A DNA stretch of 52,326 bases from Psittacicella hinzii (lineage in GTDB: Bacteria > Pseudomonadota > Gammaproteobacteria > Enterobacterales > Psittacicellaceae): assembly GCF_003585885.1 (NCBI RefSeq), contig NZ_NRHC01000025.1, positions 1 through 52,326 of the forward strand, written 5' to 3'. The position numbers and the translations under genes were made by a program. The notes beneath the pieces are model-generated. The model made no database searches. It saw only the letters and a list, made by a program, of their open reading frames with translations, and was not told where the DNA came from. The number at the start of each line of letters is the position of its first letter. Within the stretch, counting starts at the first letter, position 1. Shown here one piece after another: positions 18,701 to 26,598 of this stretch.

Positions 18701-18940
18701 CATATAGTCAACGTTTTCAACTGAAGCTAATTCTGTTTCTAACGGGCTTGTAATAAAGTTTTGAATAGATTGAGCTGATACACCAGAGTAAGTTGTTTCT
18801 ACTACTACGGTAGCGGTAACAAGTTTAGGGTACTCACGTACGCTCATCTTGCTTAAACTATATAAACCAAGTACGATTAAGAGAATACTTAGAGCAACAC
18901 CCATTACTGGTCGTTTTATAAACGCATCAGTAAATTTCAT
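15779..18940 (-). CDS. RND multidrug efflux pump, inner membrane transporter
   Basis: A 1053-residue proton-driven exporter of the HAE1 (AcrB/MexI-like) family. The N-terminus FIKRPVMGVALSILLIVLG is the typical first transmembrane helix. The aspartate pair of the proton relay is in GLVVDDAIVVLEN (D400, D401), and the matching lysine lies in GLITKHGILMCEVAKEE in the second half. Two large periplasmic loops and 12 helices are evident, and the length equals that of AcrB. It has an acidic C-terminal tail (MEEEGVDEIADEEESKDD). Its start is 15 nt behind the adaptor gene's stop, so the two are one operon. No TolC-type channel and no regulator gene is in the window; the channel must come from elsewhere. 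Confidence 0.95.
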   Translation of the reverse strand: MKFTDAFIKRPVMGVALSILLIVLGLYSLSKMSVREYPKLVTATVVVETTYSGVSAQSIQNFITSPLETELASVENVDYMYSTSALGTSTVTLYLVAGADLDKAFSDVIAKVNEAKSDLPSDADEPVISKDEGRSVNPLYVAFSTEQLTNAQLVDWLDRNVKPQFYTVNGVASVSFMNPGLYMLITLDPEKLDKYGLSPSSVTSTLSANNVQIAAGSLRSDYRVLTNNVDGSVKNVDELKNLIITTIDDLPIRIGDVSNVTMEDLPNQTTATYNDKPAVVIGFELTPEANPLTVVAKLIDKYENTVKPTLPNYISSTVVYDGTVAVNSAIHQVVQTVFEAVVIVMIVMLMFLGSVKSLIVPIIAIPISILANFALLALLGYSVNLVTLLALILAIGLVVDDAIVVLENIQRHIKYGETPFRAAIIGTREIAAPVIVMTCTLAIVFLPFTLTTGSTGPIYREFAVTLAGSVIFSGIVSLTLSPMLCNYLYRNYDHAKVSKFEHFVESTLDKINAKYDTALKGFLNHPKFVLLFLAAAVLSLVSLPKNINSELTPVEDRGIFLAFAGLPANSTVAYGQLVQEVIAKRFEQVPYVTGRLSIVQSSMIINIAPLQEERPLTQAEMLAQYGGVFGGVPGLQVNTFSFPEIQVPGSGFYNFAVAVQSVDALEKIVPYAERFAQAAKDEGILIMSGTNVAFNNSKLNITIDREKASRLGVQISNIASALSSYLSGSTAARVSIDGTVYKVVTQLANDNKSGTDSLYNYYVTNSSGTNIPLSELITYNIESQPASYPRFNQLNSVTVQGVSTQSQSDLVSWIQNNFYNYFPSNYTYDLSGDLRTYVQEGNQTTIIFALAIILIFLVLAIQFNSWRDGLVIMVTVPLAITGTVATLFLLGLSSKLGATINLYTTIGMMTLVGLITKHGILMCEVAKEEQINHGLEKREAIIKAARLRFRPILMTTLAMVAGLIPLLISSGTGANARFAIAITIVSGLSIGTIFTLFVLPMVYIFIGKRHEPVPEFDETIPSIASTMEEEGVDEIADEEESKDDTLSLDKHKD

Positions 18941-18955
18941 TATTATCCCCTTTAA

Positions 18956-20146
18956 TTACTTTGTATCTTCTTGTGCTGTTGCAGGTAGTTTAAATGAAGT
19001 AGGAACTCCTAATCCATATCCTTTTGCAATTCTAACTAAAGAACCGTCAAGAATGTTGTTGTAGTTAGTAACAATAATATTACCAACTTCTAATCCTTTA
19101 GTTACTAAAGCTACACCATTAACACGTTCGTTAGCTGTAATATAAACTTCTGTAGCGCGATAAACACCATCAGCAGATTGACCATTGCTTGTTAAGCTTT
19201 CTTTTTCTTCATCTGTTAATGGATCTAAACGATACACAATTTGACCATATAGAGAGTAGTTAACAGCAACGTCAGGGATAGTAATTTGATTACTTACTGG
19301 GTTTGTACTGATGTTTACTTTTACAAATTCACCGTCAGCTAAGTTAGTATTGTTTGCAAAAGAAACACGAACTTGTGATAGACCTGTAGAGGTAGAAATA
19401 GTGCTATCAACACCTGAAACTACACCAGTTGCTAATTCTTTGCCATCTTGGCTAAAAGCAGTAACTTCGTTACCAATTTTTACATTTTCTGTAAATTGAG
19501 GAGAAACTCCTAAATTGATATAGAAGCTATTACCCTCATCAGAAGATGAGTTTGGAACAACTGTCACTAGAGTAGTGCCCGAGCTAACAACATCACCTAC
19601 TGAAGGAGAAATTGTACCTACCACACCATCAAAAGGAGCGATGATTTGTGATAGTTGAATAGTTTCTTCAGTTGCACGTACTGTAGATAATTGTGCGTTA
19701 TAGCTACTTAAAGCGCTTTCCACTTCATATTTAGAAGCACCGCCTTCTGCGTAAGCTGCTTTAAGACCGTCATAGTTTAATTTTAAAGAACGTAAAGAAG
19801 CTCTTTGTGAAGCAAGAGTTGCTTGAGATGAAGCAACATCAAGACTTAAGATAACTTGACCTTTTTTAACAGCTTGGCCTGGTTTAAAGTTAATAACTGC
19901 AACTTTACCAGAGTTTACTAAAGCAAGGCTACCTGTGTTTTGTGTTTTTACAAACCCAGAAGAGCTAATTGCACCTAAATATGTTCCACTTGAAACTTCG
20001 ATAACTGAAACAGATGTTACTGCTGTAGGAGCCTTGTACTTACTTTTTTGATAAGAGATAAAGTAAGAGAATAAGCTTAAACCTACTAAAACAACGATAA
20101 CAGCTGTCATCAATATATAGAAGACAAAAGATCTGCGTTTTGCCAT
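18956..20146 (-). CDS. RND efflux periplasmic adaptor (membrane fusion protein)
   Basis: A 396-residue HlyD/AcrA-type adaptor that bridges the RND pump and an outer membrane channel. An uncleaved N-terminal anchor (VFYILMTAVIVVLVGLSLFSYFI) replaces the lipoprotein signal found in AcrA. Next come the lipoyl-like half-motif (NSGKVAVINFKPGQAVKKGQVIL), a short helical hairpin, and the second half (IIAPFDGVVGTISPSVGDVVSSGT), followed by beta-barrel and membrane-proximal domains. It is the first gene of the operon. Upstream, AATTGAGG and CCTCAATT form widely spaced inverted arms (20187-20194 and 20284-20291) that could bind a regulator. Confidence 0.93.
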   Translation of the reverse strand: MAKRRSFVFYILMTAVIVVLVGLSLFSYFISYQKSKYKAPTAVTSVSVIEVSSGTYLGAISSSGFVKTQNTGSLALVNSGKVAVINFKPGQAVKKGQVILSLDVASSQATLASQRASLRSLKLNYDGLKAAYAEGGASKYEVESALSSYNAQLSTVRATEETIQLSQIIAPFDGVVGTISPSVGDVVSSGTTLVTVVPNSSSDEGNSFYINLGVSPQFTENVKIGNEVTAFSQDGKELATGVVSGVDSTISTSTGLSQVRVSFANNTNLADGEFVKVNISTNPVSNQITIPDVAVNYSLYGQIVYRLDPLTDEEKESLTSNGQSADGVYRATEVYITANERVNGVALVTKGLEVGNIIVTNYNNILDGSLVRIAKGYGLGVPTSFKLPATAQEDTK

Positions 20147-20853
20147 GTGTTGTCCTTAATATGTAATTATTAGCTATCTAAACTATAATTGAGGCTATGT
20201 GTATAAGATACTAATAGCTAGATTTTATAGGAAAGGTTGAGTTTTCAATAAGTTTAAATTCTAAAATTATATCTTTAGAATAACCTCAATTGTTATATAT
20301 TGATATACTCGTTAAAGTATGTTTTTCAAAAGAAAATTTTGGAGAAAAATACTACTAGATTATAGCAAAATTAACTCTAAAATAAGAGAGCTTAGTTCAT
20401 TTTTATTTTAAAGCCCAGTTTAACTTATTGATTTTTAAAACGTTAATGTTTTCGTTTAATTGAGTAAATAATCAATTATTTAAGAAAAAGCAGAGTAATA
20501 GTTCTTAACAATACAAAATTTTTTAAAGCAGCTAGATAAAATTATTTTAAAAAATTATGAGGGTGATACTTAGATTTTTATTTAGAAATAGGCAGGTAAT
20601 AGAGTTTTACATGTAAGTATGTTTTTACAAATTCTTAATAATCAAGAATCTAAACAAATTTAGATTTTAAAAAATTTCTCAAGAGTATATTTGTATCTTG
20701 TAATTTTGTAAGAGAAAGTTTGGGTACGATATAGCTAAGAGTTGTAATTTTATTACATGCACATGATACGCTTGTAAGAAGCTAAAAAACTAGATAAAAA
20801 CTATGGTTTTAAGCATGAAAGAGTTAAAAAAGTAGAAAAATATTGCAAAAAAG

Positions 20854-20869
20854 TGTGATCTACTGCACA
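20854..20869 (+). promoter_or_regulatory. CRP (cAMP receptor protein) binding site
   Basis: TGTGATCTACTGCACA matches 9 of the 10 core positions of TGTGA-N6-TCACA. The flanks are also right (AA on the left, TTTT on the right). It is 150 nt upstream of the lactate permease start and about 56 nt upstream of the probable transcription start, a spacing close to class I CRP activation. Confidence 0.75.
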
Positions 20870-20902
20870 TTTTTGAAAATATTTTATCTAAAAGCTTGCT
20901 TT

Positions 20903-20911
20903 TGCTATATC
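20903..20911 (+). promoter_or_regulatory. candidate extended -10 of the lactate permease gene
   Basis: TGCTATATC contains the TGn extension and a TATATC hexamer (4 of 6 to consensus), placed suitably downstream of the CRP site. The -35 position (TTTATC) is poor, as expected for a CRP-dependent promoter. Confidence 0.4.
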
Positions 20912-21018
20912 GGTCTGTAGATAATAGGAGCTGAAAAGTTAGATCTATTTTTATAAGAAGACCTAGCTATAAAAAACTAGTTCCTTTTTATGTGTATGTT
21001 CTTCATGGTGGAATATAA

Positions 21019-22659
21019 ATGTCAGGCGTAGCTATTCAATTTATTTTAAGCGTATTCCCGATTTTGCTATTAATTTACTTAATGGCTAAAAAGAACGGAT
21101 TACCGTCTTATATCGCACTTCCTATTACGGGAGCGCTGATCCTATTAATTCAATTATTTTATTGGGGTAACTCAGGCAGTAAAATCTCAGCTTCTGTGAT
21201 TGCTTCATTTATTGCAACGTTAGTACCTGTTACTATTATTTTTGCGGCAATTCTTTTTAACCGCTTTATGGAAGTATCAGGAAGCATTAGAGTAATTAAA
21301 AGCTGGTTAGCAACAGTTTCTCCTAATCCAGTAGCTCAATTAATGATTATCGGTTGGGCTTTTGCATTTATGATTGAGGGGGCTTCTGGTTTTGGTACTC
21401 CGGCAGCAATTGCGGCGCCATTATTAGTTAGCTTAGGGTTCCCAGCAATTCGTGTTTGTATCTTAACTCTAATTATGAACTCAGTACCAGTATCATTTGG
21501 TGCTGTAGGTACTCCAACTTGGTATGGTTTCAGCCAATTATCAGCGGTAAACTTCTCTGAGTTAGCTTCAAAAACTGCAATTATTCACTCATTTGCTTCT
21601 TTAGTAATTCCAGTTATTGCTTTACTATTTGTGGTTAAATGGTCTGAAGTTAAGAAAAACTTAGTATTTGTTTACTTATCAATTCTTTTCTGTGTGGTGC
21701 CATATTTATTAATTGCTCAAGTTAATGATGAATTCCCATCATTAGTAGGTGGTGCAATTGGTATGTTATTATCAGTTTGGGCTGCACAAAAAGGTTTAGG
21801 TTTATCTAAAGATAAAAGTTCTTCAGAAACTAGCGGTACTGATTATGAAGCTGTTACAGGTAAACAAGTTGCAAAAGCTTTAATGCCATTTGCAATCCTT
21901 ATTGGTTTATTAATTGTAACTCGTGTTCAACAGCTTCCATTCAAGGCAATGATGAACAGTACTGCTGAGTTATTTACTGTTAGCCTAGGTTTTGCTGACT
22001 TTAAATTAACTCAATCTCTAACATTTGGTTTACATAACATTCTAGGCACAGGTATTAGTGATTCTTATAAACTTCTTTATGTTCCTAGTTTAATTCCATT
22101 TGTAGTGACAGTATTATTCTGTCAGTTCTTCTACCAAGAATCAAAAGGTCATATTGCTAATATTTTCAAAACATCATTAAGTTCTGTGAAATTAACTTAC
22201 ATCGCTCTATTTGGTGCTTTCGTAATGGTTAAATTAATGATGTTAACTCCAGATCCTTCAAATGATATTACTTTATCAATGGTAAATGTTATCGGTCAGG
22301 TGTTCTCTAGCTCTATGGGAGAAAGTTGGTTATATGTAGCTTCATACCTAGGAGCTGTAGGTGCTTTCTTCTCTGGTTCAAATACAGTATCTAACCTAAC
22401 TTTTGGTAGTATTCAACAATCAATTGCTCAACAAATTGGTTCTAGTCAAACTACAGTTTTAGCTCTTCAATCAGTTGGTGGTGCTATGGGCAACATGGTA
22501 TGTTTAAATAACATCATTGCGGTAGCTTCAGTAACTAACTGTTTAAGTCAAGAGGGATATATTTTAAAACGTACATTTATCCCTATGGTGATTTACGGTG
22601 TGATTGCGGCAGTAGTTTATCAAGTATTCGTAATTATCTCTCCAGGTGTTTGGGCTTAA
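21019..22659 (+). CDS. lldP: L-lactate permease
   Basis: A 546-residue polytopic inner membrane transporter of the LctP/LldP family, which imports lactate with protons (relatives also take glycolate). The signature segment FMIEGASGFGTPAAIAAPLL lies near residue 120, followed by SFGAVGTPTWYGF and, near the C-terminus, SGSNTVSNLTFG and SVGGAMGNMVCLNNIIA, all typical of the family. About 12 to 14 hydrophobic helices are visible, and the length matches E. coli LldP (551). A GGTGGA ribosome site precedes the ATG. It is a single-gene unit with its own promoter and a terminator. Neither a lactate dehydrogenase nor an LldR regulator lies beside it. Confidence 0.93.
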   Translation: MSGVAIQFILSVFPILLLIYLMAKKNGLPSYIALPITGALILLIQLFYWGNSGSKISASVIASFIATLVPVTIIFAAILFNRFMEVSGSIRVIKSWLATVSPNPVAQLMIIGWAFAFMIEGASGFGTPAAIAAPLLVSLGFPAIRVCILTLIMNSVPVSFGAVGTPTWYGFSQLSAVNFSELASKTAIIHSFASLVIPVIALLFVVKWSEVKKNLVFVYLSILFCVVPYLLIAQVNDEFPSLVGGAIGMLLSVWAAQKGLGLSKDKSSSETSGTDYEAVTGKQVAKALMPFAILIGLLIVTRVQQLPFKAMMNSTAELFTVSLGFADFKLTQSLTFGLHNILGTGISDSYKLLYVPSLIPFVVTVLFCQFFYQESKGHIANIFKTSLSSVKLTYIALFGAFVMVKLMMLTPDPSNDITLSMVNVIGQVFSSSMGESWLYVASYLGAVGAFFSGSNTVSNLTFGSIQQSIAQQIGSSQTTVLALQSVGGAMGNMVCLNNIIAVASVTNCLSQEGYILKRTFIPMVIYGVIAAVVYQVFVIISPGVWA

Positions 22660-22674
22660 GATTATTGTTCCTTA

Positions 22675-22701
22675 AAAGGGTGAGGCTTGTCCTCACCCTT
22701 T
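22675..22701 (+). terminator. terminator of the lactate permease gene
   Basis: An 11-bp perfect stem (AAAGGGTGAGG / CCTCACCCTTT) with a 5-nt loop lies 15 nt past the stop. The T-run is short. Confidence 0.8.
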
Positions 22702-22722
22702 AACATTTAGATATTTTCTTTG

Positions 22723-22731
22723 TGGTATAAT
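22723..22731 (+). promoter_or_regulatory. extended -10 promoter of the corB-hldE-lpxL operon
   Basis: TGGTATAAT is a perfect -10 hexamer with the TGn extension, located between the preceding terminator and the first gene of the operon, about 60 nt before its ATG. No good -35 is seen. Confidence 0.6.
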
Positions 22732-22790
22732 ATCTTTCTTAAGTCTCGACAAGAGAAATTTTGAATGTTTTTAACTAAATCGGATTATTT

Positions 22791-24095
22791 ATGGACTCTT
22801 CCTCTGTTTCGTTTTTGATTATTATCATATTTTGCTGTATTTTATCTTCTGCTTTTTTCTCTGCAAGTGAAACTGCTTTGCTTACTTTAAATAGATATAA
22901 ATTACAAACAGCATTACTACAAAATAGATACGGAGCTAAGTTTGCTGATAAACTACTTCAGAATTCTGATAAATTAATTAGCACTATTTTAATTTGTAAT
23001 AACTCGGTTAATATTGGAGCCTCTTCTTTAGCAACTATTGTTGGGCAGGCTATTGCTGGAGACATGGGTATTGCGATAGCAACTGGTGTTTTAACATTTA
23101 TTCTTCTAATGTTTGCGGAAATTATCCCTAAAACATTAGCAGTAAAAAAGCCTGAAGCAATTTCATATGCTTTTGCCCCAGCTCTATATGTTGTTTATAA
23201 GATAGTAACACCGATCGTTTATATATTTAACTTCTTTACAATTATCTTCTTTAAGATATTCAAGATTCAACAACGAACAACAGAAACTCAATTATCTAAT
23301 GAAGAATTAAGAGTTATTGTAAAAGAATCACAGACTCTCGTTGGTAAAGATCATTCTGATATGATGAATTCAGTATTAGATCTTGAAAAAATGACAGTTG
23401 AGGATATTATGATTCCTAGACATGAGATTGTGGCTATAGATATAGATGACGATATTAAGTCAATTATTAGACAATTAAATCAATCTCCTCACAGCCAAGT
23501 AGTGGTATATCGTGAGTCTTTTGAAAAACAAATAATTGGTATGTTACGAATTCGTGAATCATACCGCTTAATGATGGAGTCAAACGAGTTTTCAAAAGAA
23601 AATCTGGTGAGAGCCGTTGACGAGCCAATTTATATTCAAGAGGGTACTACTCTAACTAAACAATTATTCAATTTTAAAAAGGCTAAGCGTAAAATTGGCA
23701 TAGTTGTTGATGAATATGGCTTTGTAATAGGTTTAATTTCTATTGAAGATATTCTTGAAGAAATAGTTGGTAACTATACAACTAACTCTATTAGTGATGA
23801 GCAAGAAGATATTAATTATATTGCTCAAGGTAAGTATTTAATTGATGGACAAGCTAACCTACGTGATTTAAATAGAAAATTTAGTTGGGATTTAGCTGCT
23901 GAAGACGTACGTACTTTAAATGGATACCTTTTAGATAAGTTCCAAGATATTCCTGAAGTAGGTTCTAAGTATAAGTACAATAACCTAGTTCTTACAGTGA
24001 AAGAAGTTGATCGTAAGGGTATAAAACAAATTGAGATCATTGATTTAAAGAGATTTAAGTCATCTTCAGAGAAAAAACCATCAACTACTAAATAA
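22791..24095 (+). CDS. CNNM/CBS-domain membrane protein, CorB/YfjD type
   Basis: A 434-residue UPF0053 protein. It has an N-terminal CNNM transmembrane domain (three or four helices; the ASETALLTLNRYKL motif near residue 27 is diagnostic). A paired CBS domain (MTVEDIMIPRHEIVAIDIDD to GLISIEDILEEIVGNY, about 205-330) and a C-terminal CorC/HlyC-type transporter-associated domain (about 345-425) follow. Relatives have roles in magnesium or cobalt homeostasis. It is the first gene of an operon: the next gene starts 9 nt after its stop. The usual E. coli neighbours of yfjD are absent, so linkage to LPS genes here may be incidental. Confidence 0.88.
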   Translation: MDSSSVSFLIIIIFCCILSSAFFSASETALLTLNRYKLQTALLQNRYGAKFADKLLQNSDKLISTILICNNSVNIGASSLATIVGQAIAGDMGIAIATGVLTFILLMFAEIIPKTLAVKKPEAISYAFAPALYVVYKIVTPIVYIFNFFTIIFFKIFKIQQRTTETQLSNEELRVIVKESQTLVGKDHSDMMNSVLDLEKMTVEDIMIPRHEIVAIDIDDDIKSIIRQLNQSPHSQVVVYRESFEKQIIGMLRIRESYRLMMESNEFSKENLVRAVDEPIYIQEGTTLTKQLFNFKKAKRKIGIVVDEYGFVIGLISIEDILEEIVGNYTTNSISDEQEDINYIAQGKYLIDGQANLRDLNRKFSWDLAAEDVRTLNGYLLDKFQDIPEVGSKYKYNNLVLTVKEVDRKGIKQIEIIDLKRFKSSSEKKPSTTK

Positions 24096-24104
24096 CAATT
24101 TTTT

Positions 24105-25559
24105 ATGTTAATTGATAAATTAGATTTTAGTATTGCCAAAATCTTTGTTTTTGGTGATGTGATGATTGATCATTATTGGTATGGAAGTACTTCAAGGATT
24201 TCTCCAGAAGCACCTGTACCTGTAGTGCTTTATAATGACCAAAACTCTACTTTAGGAGGAGCTGCTAACGTAGCACGTAATTTAGTTGCTTACGGAAGTC
24301 ATGCGACTCTATCAGGACTTACTGGTGAAGATGAGGATGCAAAACTATTAAAAAAATTATGTGAAGAGATCTCTCTTCCGTACTTTTTCTTAGCTTTTCC
24401 AAATATCAAAACAACTAAAAAACTAAGAATTTTAAGTAGACATCAGCAACTATTACGAGTGGATTTTGAAGACTCTTTAGTTTCTAAGTTTTCTATTGAA
24501 AAAGCAATTGAAGACATTGGTGGTCAACTAGAACAAGCAATAATTGATTCAGACGTAGTAATTCTTTCTGATTACTTGAAAGGTGCGAGAGAGTTATTTC
24601 CGACAATTATTGCACTTGCAAACAAATATAAAAAAGTAGTAATTATTGATCCTAAAGGAAGTGACTATTCTTTATATAAAAATGCAAATTTACTTACTCC
24701 GAACCTAAGTGAGTTTAGATTAATTGCTGAACAATATAACTTTAGTAAAGAAGAAATTTTAGATGAAAGTAATGAGAAAAAGATAGCGCAAACTATTATC
24801 AAAGATCTTAACCTTACTGATCTCTTAATTACTAAGTCTGAAAATGGTATGACTTTACATCAAAAAAATGGTGAGGTGTATCATCAATTTACCTATGCTG
24901 AAGATGTTTATGATGTAACAGGTGCGGGAGATACTGTTATAGCTACTTTAGCTTCTGCTATAGCAACAGGTGTGGAGATAAAAGACGCTTGTTACTTAGC
25001 TAATAAAGCGGCAGGGGTTTCTGTAGCTAAGTTAGGAGCAGCAACGGTAAGTATGGATGAGCTAAGAAAGTCTTGCAATATAGAAACTTCTCAAAGATCT
25101 TTAAGTTTTGAGCAAGTAGTTGCTCAAATTAGAGAAAAACAAAAAGCAGGTGAGAAAGTTGTATTTACCAATGGTTGCTTTGACTTGCTTCATAGAGGGC
25201 ATCTTAGTTATTTACAAAGAGCAAAAGAACTTGGCGACATTTTAGTTGTTGCAATAAACTCAGACAGTTCTGTTAAACGTTTAAAAGGTGACTCTAGACC
25301 TATAAACTCTTTAGATGATCGTATGTTTATGCTTTCATCATTAAAGTATGTAGATTACGTTGTTTCCTTTGATGAGGATACACCTTTAGATGTTATTAAG
25401 TTAATCAGACCAGATGTTCTTGTTAAAGGTGCTGATTATCAAGTTGAAGATATTGTAGGCTATAAAGAAGTTACATCTTACGGTGGCAAAGTTCAAACAA
25501 TAACTTTCATTGATTCTTATAGCTCAACTAATTTAATAAATAAAATTAAAAATAATTAA
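24105..25559 (+). CDS. hldE: bifunctional heptose-7-phosphate kinase / heptose-1-phosphate adenylyltransferase
   Basis: A 484-residue two-domain enzyme that makes ADP-heptose for the LPS inner core. The first ~320 residues are a PfkB-type sugar kinase (FGDVMIDHYWYGSTSRISPEAPVP near the start, TLGGAANVARNL, and the catalytic VTGAGDTV near residue 271). The last ~145 residues are a nucleotidyltransferase with NGCFDLLHRGHLSYL (near 355) and the ending SSTNLINKI. Both domains are complete and the length matches E. coli HldE (477). It follows the CBS protein by 9 nt and precedes the acyltransferase by 7 nt. No Shine-Dalgarno sequence is obvious, which fits translational coupling. Confidence 0.97.
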   Translation: MLIDKLDFSIAKIFVFGDVMIDHYWYGSTSRISPEAPVPVVLYNDQNSTLGGAANVARNLVAYGSHATLSGLTGEDEDAKLLKKLCEEISLPYFFLAFPNIKTTKKLRILSRHQQLLRVDFEDSLVSKFSIEKAIEDIGGQLEQAIIDSDVVILSDYLKGARELFPTIIALANKYKKVVIIDPKGSDYSLYKNANLLTPNLSEFRLIAEQYNFSKEEILDESNEKKIAQTIIKDLNLTDLLITKSENGMTLHQKNGEVYHQFTYAEDVYDVTGAGDTVIATLASAIATGVEIKDACYLANKAAGVSVAKLGAATVSMDELRKSCNIETSQRSLSFEQVVAQIREKQKAGEKVVFTNGCFDLLHRGHLSYLQRAKELGDILVVAINSDSSVKRLKGDSRPINSLDDRMFMLSSLKYVDYVVSFDEDTPLDVIKLIRPDVLVKGADYQVEDIVGYKEVTSYGGKVQTITFIDSYSSTNLINKIKNN

Positions 25560-25566
25560 TTTCTTT

Positions 25567-26562
25567 ATGAAGAAAAATGATCAGATCTTCGAATCCAATA
25601 GACCACATTTTAAGAAGGAGTTTTTACTTCCCAAGTACTGGAAAATTTGGTTGCTAATCGCTCTATGTTGGATTCTATCACTTCTTCCTTATAGTGCAAT
25701 TCGTTGGGGAGGTGTGCAATTAGGTAAGATCTTTCGCAACTCGAAGCTAAAAGTTATACGTAAAAGAAGAGAGATAGCACGTATCAATATAGATATAGCA
25801 TTAGCTTCAAAATCGAAAGAAGAAAGGGATAAAATTTTTGATCAGTTTTGTGCTAATGTTGGTATAGCTCTATTTGATATAGTTATAGCATGGTTTTGGA
25901 GTAAAAGAAGATTTAAGAAATTAATAAAACTCCCAGAAAAGGATTTTTCTCAGTGGTATGAGAAAAAAGCATTTTTATTCTTGTGTCCTCATTTCTTAAA
26001 TCTTGAAGTTAATGCTAGAGCAATTGGTTTAATCCTTCCATCTTATGGAGTATATTTAAAAAATGCTAATCCACTTTGGGATTGGTTACAATATTATTTC
26101 CGATTAAGAAATAACAAAGCTCTAGTTCCTAAAGACAATCCACGTGCGATGCTTAAAACTTTAGCTTTAAAACGTGGTCTTTGGTATGCTCCAGATCAAG
26201 ATCTAGGTGTAAAATCTTCAATTTTTGTACCTTTCTTTGATGAACCTCAAGCTTGTACAACTACTGGAACTTACCAATTGTATAGAAGCTTTAACGATTT
26301 AACTTTAGTACCTTGCATGCTATTACCTAGCGAAGATAGTAGATACCAATTTGATTTTGTCATTTTAGATTCTATAGATTTCGAAGATCTCACTGAAGAA
26401 TTTAAAAATGAAAAGATCTCTAGAGAAGAGCTAACTTATCAAATTGTATTAAGAACTAATCAGGCTATTGAAAAAATGGTTAAATTAGATATTTCTAATT
26501 ATATGTGGCTACACAGACGTTTTAAAAATAGACCTGAAGGTCAAAAAAGTTATTATGAATAA
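25567..26562 (+). CDS. lipid A late acyltransferase (LpxL/HtrB family)
   Basis: A 331-residue inner membrane enzyme that transfers a secondary acyl chain from acyl-ACP to Kdo2-lipid A. One N-terminal transmembrane helix (IWLLIALCWILSLLPYSAIRWGG) is followed by the catalytic H-x4-E motif HFLNLE (near residue 142), then NARAMLK-type basic sequence, WYAPDQDLG and FVPFF. The C-terminal WLHRRFKNRPEG is also conserved in the family. Sequence alone does not tell LpxL from LpxM or LpxP. It is the last gene of the operon after hldE, giving a small LPS module, and overlaps the following terminator. Confidence 0.9.
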   Translation: MKKNDQIFESNRPHFKKEFLLPKYWKIWLLIALCWILSLLPYSAIRWGGVQLGKIFRNSKLKVIRKRREIARINIDIALASKSKEERDKIFDQFCANVGIALFDIVIAWFWSKRRFKKLIKLPEKDFSQWYEKKAFLFLCPHFLNLEVNARAIGLILPSYGVYLKNANPLWDWLQYYFRLRNNKALVPKDNPRAMLKTLALKRGLWYAPDQDLGVKSSIFVPFFDEPQACTTTGTYQLYRSFNDLTLVPCMLLPSEDSRYQFDFVILDSIDFEDLTEEFKNEKISREELTYQIVLRTNQAIEKMVKLDISNYMWLHRRFKNRPEGQKSYYE

Positions 26563-26597
26563 AAAAAAGATCCTCCATTATGGAGGATCCTTTTTTT
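26562..26597. terminator. bidirectional terminator (lpxL-type gene / typA)
   Basis: A 9-bp stem (GATCCTCCA, 26569-26577 / TGGAGGATC, 26581-26589) is flanked by A8 on the left and T7 on the right, between convergent genes. Confidence 0.93.
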
Positions 26598-26598
26598 A

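Larger units (their letters stand above)
20147..21018. other. divergent intergenic region between the efflux operon and the lactate permease
   Basis: This spacer of about 870 nt, very rich in A and T, holds the control regions of both flanking genes. Visible are the AATTGAGG/CCTCAATT inverted arms near the efflux side and a strong CRP site with a downstream -10 box near the permease side. A 19-codon frame at 20559-20618 has no ribosome site and no recognisable product. I see no RNA gene, though a small regulatory RNA could hide here. Confidence 0.4.

Noticed and set aside
20559-20618. 19-codon open frame in the spacer before the lactate permease
   Set aside because: It has no ribosome site, no recognisable product and AT-biased composition consistent with chance.
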